A stretch of 29,313 nt of DNA from a virus. Under the pieces are notes generated by a model. That model saw only the letters and a list, made by a program, of their open reading frames with translations. It was not told where the DNA came from and searched no databases. The stretch covers positions 1-29,313 of the IMG/VR virus record IMGVR_UViG_3300042864_001501. The stretch is one strand, 5' to 3'. A program made the position numbers and the translations under genes. Below are positions 24,101-29,313 of this stretch, piece by piece (positions within the stretch are counted from its first letter, which is position 1; the number at the start of each line of letters is the position of its first letter).

Positions 24101-24919
24101 GTAAGAAAAACTGCAAACTATACTGCAGTAAATGGTGATAGCATAATTGCAGACACTTCTGGAGGAACCTTTACAATTACACTTCCAGCAACACCATCAA
24201 TAGGTCATAATATTAGAATTGCGGATGGTGCAGATTGGGCAACAACCAATCTAACATTAGGTAGAAATGGTTCAACAATTGAAGGTATTACTGATGATTT
24301 TACTTTTAATATCAAAGGCATTACTGCAGATATAGTTTATGATGGAAGTACTTGGGAAGTTTATGCTAATGCTGGTCCAAGTGGTCCTCAAGGTATTCAG
24401 GGTAGTGCTGGTTTTGTTGGTAGCAATGGTGCTCAAGGTACTACAGGTGCTCAAGGTACAGCAGGAACTAGCGGAAGTTCCTCAATTACAAATGACAATT
24501 CCACGAATGCAACAAGATATCCTACATTTGTTGATGTTACAACAGGAACACCTAGTGCAACAAATGTTTCATCATCAAAATTTACATTTAATCCATCTAC
24601 AGGAACCTTATCTGCTACGATTTTTACATCATTATCTGATGAAACAGAAAAAACAAACATTAAAATCATACAAAATTCTATAGAAAAAATTAATAAACTT
24701 GACGGTGTAACATTTAACTGGGTAGATAATAATGCTCCTTCATCTGGTGTTATTGCTCAACAAGTTGAAAAAGTTTTACCAGAACTGATATTAAATATCA
24801 ATGGCAAAAAGACAGTTAATTATAATGGTTTGATTGGTCTTTTAATTGAGGCATTTAAAGAATCTCAAAAAGAAATGCAAAAAATTAAAAATCATCTAAG
24901 TAATCTAAATAATCAATAA
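21122..24919 (+). CDS. Giant collagen-like tail fibre with C-terminal S74 chaperone
   Basis: The 1265-residue fibre starts with [20 protein letters not shown]. There are four collagen-like Gly-X-Y arrays: residues about 190-377, 585-673, 836-879 and 1088-1118, with Y mostly Gln (GTQ, GIQ, GVQ) or Thr-containing triplets (GTT), proline being rare. A module around 140-188 (ending IGAGVSW) is repeated at about 540-583. Residues about 675-835 form a globular beta domain. The C-terminal S74 domain (about 1165-1265) has [10 protein letters not shown] with S1172-D1173 and K1177, [14 protein letters not shown] and a terminal coiled coil. Likely a long fibre that trimerises and then self-cleaves. Proline scarcity makes collagen-type hydroxylation unlikely. 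Confidence 0.88.
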   Translation: MAKFISNRQKNLKIGISSYTESQTVLEVTGKVGIGNTNATQELDVDGNVRIRGAIYDNNNSPGNNTYVPVADGSGGWSWQPVTQAGAGTLDGIVVREEGNIVGTAGSVTNLDFRGNNIIAISTTGGAIATIRVSDTPTFNSLTVSGISTFVGLVELDSSLRDFYGNVGAAGSVLIAIGAGVSWAAPASVGTQGIQGTQGTQGIQGTQGLQGTQGTQGIQGTQGIQGTQGIQGIQGSTGTQGTQGTQGIQGTQGVQGTTGTQGTQGTDGTQGTQGTQGVQGTQGIQGTTGTQGTDGTQGTQGTQGIQGTQGIQGTTGTQGVQGTQGIQGVQGTQGIQGTTGTQGTQGTQGVQGTQGVQGVQGTQGITGTQGIQGVTGPVAGSTNQIVYKDGSNNPTGSTNLTFDGSNLYVGGNITIGGTSSYIVSNELRIKDKDLVVGIVTDGLGNDTSTDTTANTGGIAIASTEGSPLVSLSSAGEVTPDTYKQLMWFKSGSFTGLNTDAWIFNYGVGIGKTQIPLGVRLAAGGMQVTDSTVSTPQLSVSGISTFGGLVELDSSLKDFYNNVGTAGSVLISTGAGVSWTTPFAAGIQGVQGTQGIQGTQGIQGTQGIQGTTGIQGVQGTTGTQGVQGTQGIQGIQGVQGTQGIQGVQGILGTQGTTGTQGIQGILGTQGITGPTEYRTPNAQYALSGGGLVTWTGSSVLWGTRVIAIPVENTEFGANGYIDISCPTSGTVTYYNGANVTTTVTCTASGIPMASWEALYYQVTPGQTSTSDQTKFRVVNYQNSTWSPGVGWILLATTNGDGTNIGHLRWLPGQVNLPTTGSTVTYNTGTGQSSWQVGPQGVQGTTGAQGIQGTTGTQGIQGILGTQGTTGTQGIQGITGPVAGSANQIVYKNSSNNPDGSTSLTYTGAVSGVGTVGIGTIIDIVHYDALNSGTLSFEGSAGQLFSITNNLTTGSIFSVNDVSGIPSIDVGAAGTVSLAPYGGDVVVGQAIINRWVRKTANYTAVNGDSIIADTSGGTFTITLPATPSIGHNIRIADGADWATTNLTLGRNGSTIEGITDDFTFNIKGITADIVYDGSTWEVYANAGPSGPQGIQGSAGFVGSNGAQGTTGAQGTAGTSGSSSITNDNSTNATRYPTFVDVTTGTPSATNVSSSKFTFNPSTGTLSATIFTSLSDETEKTNIKIIQNSIEKINKLDGVTFNWVDNNAPSSGVIAQQVEKVLPELILNINGKKTVNYNGLIGLLIEAFKESQKEMQKIKNHLSNLNNQ
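21689..22252 (+). repeat. Collagen-like G-X-Q array 1
   Basis: About 62 tandem Gly-X-Y triplets, mostly GTQ, GIQ and GVQ, encoded by near-identical 9- and 18-bp DNA units (GGTATCCAAGGAACTCAA). The shadow frames over it are artefacts. Confidence 0.88.
22874..23143 (+). repeat. Collagen-like G-X-Q array 2
   Basis: About 30 triplets with [12 protein letters not shown] and GIL. It follows a module similar to the one before array 1. Confidence 0.85.
23627..23758 (+). repeat. Collagen-like array 3
   Basis: About 14 triplets ([21 protein letters not shown]) ending ITGPVAG as in array 1. Short arrays separate globular modules. Confidence 0.8.
24383..24475 (+). repeat. Collagen-like array 4
   Basis: Short Gly-X-Y stretch ([18 protein letters not shown], then [13 protein letters not shown]) before the S74-linked module. 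Confidence 0.75.
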
Positions 24920-24920
24920 A

Positions 24921-25430
24921 ATGCCTACTTCTCTTTCAAGTTTTTTAGGTACAACTTATCAAGGAGCCACAGGTGCTCAAGGAACCACAGGTGCTCAAGG
25001 AACCACAGGTGCTCAAGGAACCACAGGTGCTCAAGGTGCAACAGGTGCTCAAGGTGCAACAGGTGCTCAAGGAACCACAGGTGCTCAAGGAACCACAGGT
25101 GCTCAAGGAACCACAGGTGCTCAAGGACCATCAAATGTTCCTCAAAATGCAAAAACTACTTCGTATACATTAATTGCATCAGATGCTGGAAAACATATAT
25201 CAATTACTACAGGCGGAGTAACCGTTCCTGCATCAGTTTTTAGTGTAGGTGACACAATTTCTGTTTATAATGATTCTGGTTCAAATCAGACAATCACTCA
25301 GGGTTCCGTAACTTTGAGAAATGCTGGCACTACTAGTACTGGAAATAGAACACTTGCCTCATATGGAATTTGTACTATTTTATGTGTTGCATCAAATACC
25401 TTTGTAATTTGTGGAGCTGGGTTATCTTAA
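24921..25430 (+). CDS. Collagen-like short fibre protein
   Basis: The 169-residue protein has a short N-terminal anchor ([14 protein letters not shown]), then nine hexapeptide repeats G-[AT]-T-G-A-Q (residues about 15-68), then a 100-residue beta-rich head: [53 protein letters not shown] and a cysteine-bearing end (ICTILCV). The head pattern ([11 protein letters not shown]....[16 protein letters not shown]) recurs in phage tail proteins. It begins 1 base after the previous stop. Likely a trimeric fibre; receptor unknown. Confidence 0.75.
   Translation: MPTSLSSFLGTTYQGATGAQGTTGAQGTTGAQGTTGAQGATGAQGATGAQGTTGAQGTTGAQGTTGAQGPSNVPQNAKTTSYTLIASDAGKHISITTGGVTVPASVFSVGDTISVYNDSGSNQTITQGSVTLRNAGTTSTGNRTLASYGICTILCVASNTFVICGAGLS
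24963..25124 (+). repeat. 18-bp tandem repeat, nine units
   Basis: Nine consecutive 18-bp units with the pattern GGANCCACAGGTGCTCAA, giving (G[AT]TGAQ)9. The units are identical or differ by a few bases, so slippage could change copy number. Confidence 0.9.
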
Positions 25431-25432
25431 TT

Positions 25433-27205
25433 ATGGTAATACATCAATTATTTTTTACTTCTATACAATTGGGATTATATCCATTTACAACTTTTACGTT
25501 TACAAATGGAACTCAAATTGGAAATATTGGACCCTCAACGGCAAATCTCCTAGCTTCATATGATACTGCATCTAATTCTTGGTTAAATAATGCATCATAT
25601 TTTACCACATCAAGTGGAATTCAACTATGGACTGTTCCACGAACTGGAACCTATACTATAGAAGTTGCGGGAGCAGCTGGCGGGGGAACTGCTACTACTC
25701 CGGGATATGGTGCCAAAATGATTGGAACATTTTCACTAACTCAAGGAGATGTTATTAAAATTCTTGTAGGGCAATTAGGTCGTAACGGAACAGCTGATTG
25801 TGGCCAAGGTTTTGGTGGTGGAGGAGGAGGAACTTTTGTTGCAACAAATTCCAATGTCCCATTAATTGTAGCAGGTGGTGGAGGAGGTTCTTCTTCAGGA
25901 GTAATTACTGCTTCTAGATTAAATGGAACAACTTCCACATCAGGAAATCAAGGAGATGGTGGTTCTGGTGGAGCAGGAGGGACTGCTGGTGGTGGTGGGG
26001 GTGCTGGAACTGGATGTGTACCCGCAAGTTCTGGTGGCGGTGGATTTACTGGAAATGGTACTACAGCACAAGGAAATCCGGGGCTTTCCTTTATAAACGG
26101 AGGAACCGGAGGGACAGGGACAAGAGCAGATGGTGGATTTGGTGGAGGAAGTGGAACCGCTAACTACACTGGTGGCGCCGGCGGTGGATATAGTGGCGGC
26201 GGCGGCGGTGGATTAAATAGCTGTGCTTGCTCCGACTTGCAGGGTGGCGGTGGTGGTGGTTCGTACAATAATGGAACAAATCAATCTAATACTGGTGGAG
26301 TAAATACTAGTAATGGTTATTGTAAAATAACTCTCCAAGGAGCACCATCACCAGTGGTTCAGTACCTCGTTATTGCTGGCGGTGGTGGTGGGGGAGGATA
26401 TATTGGAGGTGGCGGTGGTGCTGGTGGTTATAGAACTGCAACAGGATTTACTTTCAGTACTGCAACAAACTACACTGTAACAGTTGGTGCAGGTGGTGCT
26501 GGCGGTACATCCTCTGCAAACTTTAGTACTCCAGGAAATCAAGCAATCTCTAATGCAACTAATGGAGGAAATTCCGTCTTCTCAACTATTACTTCAACTG
26601 GTGGAGGAAAAGGTGCTAATGCATATTCCCTAAACGGTGCGAATGGTGGTTCTGGTGGTGGTGCTTCTCAAGAATATGTCGGTGCTGCAACTGCAGGTAC
26701 TGGAACTTCTGGAGAAGGTAATAATGGTGGAAGAGGGTCAACATCAACAAACTATGGTTCAGGTGGTGGTGGTGGTGCTGGAACAGTTGGTGCAACAGCA
26801 TCTGGATCTGGAACTGGTGGAAATGGTGGAGATGGATTATCTTCAAGTATAACAGGAACTGCAGTTACTCGTGCAGGAGGTGGTGCTGGTGCAAGTTATA
26901 CATCTCAGGGCGGTGCTGGCGGGAGTGGCGGTGGCGGTCAGGGAGGCAGCGGTGGCGGAACTTCACCAACAAGAGCATCAATTTCAGGAACTACAAATAC
27001 TGGCGGTGGCGGTGGTGGTGCTGCTGTAGGTGATGGAACTAATGGAGTTGGTTCTAATGGTGGTTCAGGTGTCGTTATTCTTAGTTATTCGACTACTTAC
27101 ACTATAAGTAATCCAGGAGGAGGTCTAACCTTCACCACACAAACTGTAGGAAGTAATAAAGTAACTACTTTCACTCTAGGAACTGGAAACATTCAATTTA
27201 ATTAA
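25433..27205 (+). CDS. Glycine-rich fibre/adhesin with ALK/LTK-type glycine-rich domain
   Basis: The start is set at ATG 25433; an upstream in-frame ATG at 25370 would lie wholly inside the preceding gene and give an unlikely Cys-rich leader. Of 590 residues, about 20-315 match the ALK/LTK glycine-rich domain layout: LWTVPRTGTYTIEVAGAAGGG, GYGAKMIGTFSLTQGDVIKI followed by LVGQLG, then GGGGGGTFVATNS and PLIVAGGGGGSS. There are Cys residues at 123 and in later CVPASS, CACS and YCKI segments. A second glycine-rich domain (about 320-560) starts YLVIAGGGGGGG and continues GGGGGAGGYRTATGFTF and YTVTVGAGGAGG, and ends SGVVILSY. Polyglycine-II packing is expected, as in phage adhesin gp38-type tips. 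Likely receptor-binding protein. Confidence 0.8.
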   Translation: MVIHQLFFTSIQLGLYPFTTFTFTNGTQIGNIGPSTANLLASYDTASNSWLNNASYFTTSSGIQLWTVPRTGTYTIEVAGAAGGGTATTPGYGAKMIGTFSLTQGDVIKILVGQLGRNGTADCGQGFGGGGGGTFVATNSNVPLIVAGGGGGSSSGVITASRLNGTTSTSGNQGDGGSGGAGGTAGGGGGAGTGCVPASSGGGGFTGNGTTAQGNPGLSFINGGTGGTGTRADGGFGGGSGTANYTGGAGGGYSGGGGGGLNSCACSDLQGGGGGGSYNNGTNQSNTGGVNTSNGYCKITLQGAPSPVVQYLVIAGGGGGGGYIGGGGGAGGYRTATGFTFSTATNYTVTVGAGGAGGTSSANFSTPGNQAISNATNGGNSVFSTITSTGGGKGANAYSLNGANGGSGGGASQEYVGAATAGTGTSGEGNNGGRGSTSTNYGSGGGGGAGTVGATASGSGTGGNGGDGLSSSITGTAVTRAGGGAGASYTSQGGAGGSGGGGQGGSGGGTSPTRASISGTTNTGGGGGGAAVGDGTNGVGSNGGSGVVILSYSTTYTISNPGGGLTFTTQTVGSNKVTTFTLGTGNIQFN

Positions 27206-27213
27206 GAAAAGTT

Positions 27214-27597
27214 ATGGCCCATTATGCATTTTTAGACGAAAATAACATTGTAACTGAAGTTATCACTGGCAAAAATGAAGGTGAAGATGGAATTAATTGG
27301 GAAGAACACTATGGAAACTTTAGAGGTCAGGTTTGTAAAAGAACCTCATATAATACTATAGGAGGGAATCATAATAATGGTGGAACTCCCTTTAGAAAAA
27401 ATTATGCTGGTGTTGGATATATTTACGACGATGAAAAAGATGCTTTTATTTCACCAAAACCATATGAAAGTTGGATATTAAATGAAGATACTTGTTTATG
27501 GGAATCACCAATTCCTTATCCAGAAGATACAGAAAACTTATATTTTTGGAATGAAGAGGAATATAAATGGGATAATATGAACAGTTCATTAGGTTGA
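27214..27597 (+). CDS. Conserved marine-phage protein of unknown function
   Basis: The 127-residue protein has MAHYAFLDENNIVTEVITG, then CKRTSYNTIGG, GGTPFRKNYAGVGYIYDDE, DAFISPKPYESWIL and CLWESPIPYP. This set of segments recurs in a small protein found beside fibre genes in marine T4-like phages; I recognise the pattern but know no function. It follows the glycine-rich gene by 8 bases and has no signal peptide or membrane segment. A late promoter box and a new transcription unit follow it. Confidence 0.6.
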   Translation: MAHYAFLDENNIVTEVITGKNEGEDGINWEEHYGNFRGQVCKRTSYNTIGGNHNNGGTPFRKNYAGVGYIYDDEKDAFISPKPYESWILNEDTCLWESPIPYPEDTENLYFWNEEEYKWDNMNSSLG

Positions 27598-27605
27598 ATC
27601 TCACT

Positions 27606-27613
27606 CATAAATA
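27606..27613 (+). promoter_or_regulatory. Late promoter box CATAAATA
   Basis: CATAAATA stands 32 bases before the ATG of the next gene in a 48-base intergenic gap. It fits the NATAAATA pattern. Confidence 0.55.
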
Positions 27614-27645
27614 CAGTATCAAAGGATTTAATTGATAATTAAATT

Positions 27646-28617
27646 ATGAATTTTGCAAAAATTGCTTTAGATAATGGTGGTTCAATTCATCCAATCATAA
27701 TTCCATCTCATTTAAATGATGGGTTGGGTATTATGAACCCATCGGTTTATATTCATAAAGGTAAGGTTTTAGTTAATCTCAGAGCAGTCAATTACACATT
27801 TTATCATTCGGAAAAGAAACTTTTCCAGCATCCATATGGACCATTGACATATCTTCATCCAGAAGATGATATGCACCTGAGAACTAAAAATTATTATTTG
27901 GAACTCAATGATAAGTATGAAATCACTAGAATAAATGCAATAGATACTTCAAAATTTGATACATACGAACCCCAATGGGACTTTGTTGGTCTTGAAGATG
28001 CAAGACTCTTTGAATGGGAAGGGAAACTTTATACTTGTGGAGTTAGAAGAGATTTAGATACTGTTGGAACTGGCAGAATGGAACTTTGCGAAATCAAAGT
28101 TTCTGATAATAAAGTCGTAGAAACATCAAGATTTCGCATTCCAACTCCAGGAAATGATGACGAATATTGCTCAAAGAATTGGATGCCAATTCTAGACAAA
28201 CCATATCATTTTATAAAGTGGAGTAATCCAACAGAAATTGTTAAAGTAAATCCAGAAGATAAAACCTGCGAAACAGTGTTCACTGGAGAATATAAATCAA
28301 TTCCAAGAGATCTTAGAGGAGGTTCTCAGGTCATTCCTTGGAGAGATTATTATGTTGCAATTACTCATGAAGTTGATTTGTTCAAAAGTGGAACTGGAAG
28401 AAAAGATGCAATATATCGCCATAGAGTAGTATTCTGGGATAAAAATTTTAACCTAGTTAAATGGACAAATGACTTTTCCATTATGGGAGGGGATGTTGAA
28501 TTTTGTGTTGGATTAATTCAACAAGGTTCTGATTTCCTAATGACTTATGGATTTCAAGACAATGCAGCATATCTTATTAAGTTTCCAGAAAAAGTGTTTG
28601 AGGATTTTATCAAATGA
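27646..28617 (+). CDS. GH130/GH43-like five-bladed beta-propeller protein
   Basis: The 323-residue protein has the layout of the five-bladed propeller glycosidases and phosphorylases: MNPSVYIHKGKVLVNLRAVNY (split over 30-50), FVGLEDARLFEWEGKLYTCG (113-132), ELCEIKV, CSKNWMPI (about 175-182) and RGGSQVIPW (about 225-233). The GLED.RLF and KNW.P motifs point to the GH130-like side, where substrates are mannosides or related sugars; related uncharacterised propellers occur in phage and bacterial glycan clusters. The catalytic Asp cannot be fixed with certainty. It begins after a late promoter box and overlaps the next gene as ATGA. It could trim or bind the glycan built by the cassette, or act on the host surface. 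Confidence 0.7.
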   Translation: MNFAKIALDNGGSIHPIIIPSHLNDGLGIMNPSVYIHKGKVLVNLRAVNYTFYHSEKKLFQHPYGPLTYLHPEDDMHLRTKNYYLELNDKYEITRINAIDTSKFDTYEPQWDFVGLEDARLFEWEGKLYTCGVRRDLDTVGTGRMELCEIKVSDNKVVETSRFRIPTPGNDDEYCSKNWMPILDKPYHFIKWSNPTEIVKVNPEDKTCETVFTGEYKSIPRDLRGGSQVIPWRDYYVAITHEVDLFKSGTGRKDAIYRHRVVFWDKNFNLVKWTNDFSIMGGDVEFCVGLIQQGSDFLMTYGFQDNAAYLIKFPEKVFEDFIK

Positions 28618-29313
28618 ATGAACTACAAGAACTTCTAGATTATTATGTACATCATACTGAAGAACCAGAGATTAATTTCAAATTAGCAATTTATTATCAT
28701 TCTATTGGGCAAACTGCATCTGCTATTTCTTATTATATCCGAACCGCAGAAAGAACAGAAGATAAAACTTTAATGTATGCTTGCCTGCTTTCTGCATCAG
28801 AATGCTTTGATTCTCAGGGATGTAGGAGCAATTCTGTCAAAGGACTTCTTCAAAGTGCAATTGCAGTAGATCCAAAGAGACCTGAAGGATATTATCTACT
28901 CTCAAGATTTTATGAAAGAGAAAAGAATTATCACGATTCATATTTGATTGCATCTATTGGGGAAAAAGTTTCTGATTTTAATGCAAAACCACTACCACTC
29001 AAGGTTGATTATTTTGGATATTGTGGAATTTTATTTGAAAGAGCAGTATCTGCTTGGTGGTGTGGACTTTGTGATGACAGCCATTTAATGTTTTTGGATC
29101 TCAAAACAAATTATTGGAATCAATTAAATGAATCGCATAAGCAAGCAGTTTTGAATAATTTAAAACTCTTCAAAAAAGAATTTGATTGGGGAGAAATTGA
29201 ACAAAACAAATGGTTCAAAAAGGTTATAATCGATGAAGTCTTTACCAGAGATGTCTATCAAAAATTCTTTAAAGTGGATGAGGATGATTTGGTTGTAGAT
29301 ATTGGTGCAAGTG
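28614..29313 (+). CDS. TPR protein fused to FkbM-type methyltransferase (3'-truncated)
   Basis: The ATG at 28614 forms an ATGA overlap with the preceding gene, and the frame stays open to the end of the window (233 codons). Residues about 10-110 are alpha-helical and TPR-like (FKLAIYYHSIGQTASAISYY, LLQSAIAVDPKRPEGYYLLS). The end of the visible part reads VYQKFFKVDEDDLVVDIGAS, the entrance to an FkbM-like SAM methyltransferase, where the next residues would be a glycine-rich loop. A competing ATG at 28618 stops after six codons. Function likely sugar O-methylation; the SAM part is outside the window. Confidence 0.7.
   Translation, partial: MNELQELLDYYVHHTEEPEINFKLAIYYHSIGQTASAISYYIRTAERTEDKTLMYACLLSASECFDSQGCRSNSVKGLLQSAIAVDPKRPEGYYLLSRFYEREKNYHDSYLIASIGEKVSDFNAKPLPLKVDYFGYCGILFERAVSAWWCGLCDDSHLMFLDLKTNYWNQLNESHKQAVLNNLKLFKKEFDWGEIEQNKWFKKVIIDEVFTRDVYQKFFKVDEDDLVVDIGAS

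Noticed and set aside
24905-24911. CTAAATA box before the collagen-like short fibre gene
   Set aside because: It lies inside the preceding coding sequence, 9 bases from the ATG, too close for a normal leader; likely chance in AT-rich DNA.
21689-25124. CRISPR-like array in the short repeats
   Set aside because: Repeats are coding, in frame and multiples of 9 or 18 bp, with no unique spacers of constant length.
25370-25432. Upstream ATG extension of the glycine-rich gene
   Set aside because: It would overlap the previous gene by 61 bases and add an atypical leader; ATG 25433 just after the previous stop fits the spacing of the neighbours.
27206-27645. Possible terminator or tRNA in the short gaps near 27200 and 27600
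   Set aside because: No stable stem with a T-run and no cloverleaf could be drawn in these bases.

Overview
The window looks like part of the virion-structure and host-interaction region of a large tailed marine phage, most likely a T4-like myovirus of the cyanophage kind (Prochlorococcus/Synechococcus type); a phage of another marine bacterium cannot be excluded. The reasons are: AT-rich DNA with tightly packed genes, nearly all on one strand; many ATGA-type overlaps; T4-type late promoter boxes (NATAAATA or CTAAATA) ahead of gene groups; and a run of long fibre-like proteins with S74 intramolecular-chaperone ends, collagen-like Gly-X-Y arrays, glycine-rich domains and a beta-helix. There is no tRNA, integrase, transposase, CRISPR array or host housekeeping gene. 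The host assignment is inference.

Layout. (1) 1-1686: the 3' part of a gene for a proline-rich protein with four tandem Hint (intein-like) domains. (2) 1691-2260: the only minus-strand gene, a 2OG-Fe(II) oxygenase, convergent with the Hint gene and divergent from the fibre operon; 2261-2341 holds back-to-back late promoter boxes. (3) 2342-7076: an S74 fibre, an RCC1-type propeller protein, a small DUF4376-like protein and a second RCC1 propeller protein. (4) 7101-15798: a glycan-modification block, mostly translationally coupled: TPR-GT9-like transferase, second 2OG oxygenase, three putative glycosyltransferases, a YkgJ-type Cys-cluster protein, a third RCC1 protein, a sulfotransferase, another glycosyltransferase, a GT2-methyltransferase fusion and a DUF6165 protein. 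(5) 15823-27597: two small virion-type proteins, a 710-aa fibre protein, a coiled-coil microprotein behind a perfect terminator hairpin, a beta-helix protein, a small structural protein, a 1265-aa collagen-like S74 fibre, a collagen-like fibre and an ALK/LTK-type glycine-rich protein. (6) 27646-29313: a GH130/GH43-like five-bladed propeller protein and the start of a TPR-FkbM methyltransferase gene.

How the parts may fit together: the fibre, propeller, collagen and glycine-rich proteins are candidates for adsorption and receptor recognition. The glycosyltransferase, sulfotransferase and methyltransferase cassette could decorate those fibres or remodel the host surface glycan. The proline-rich linkers of the Hint protein are plausible substrates for the neighbouring hydroxylase. 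The RCC1 genes share near-identical repeat DNA in direct orientation on both sides of the glycosylation genes, so they could act as recombination sites as well as adhesins. These functional links are inference from sequence and gene order.
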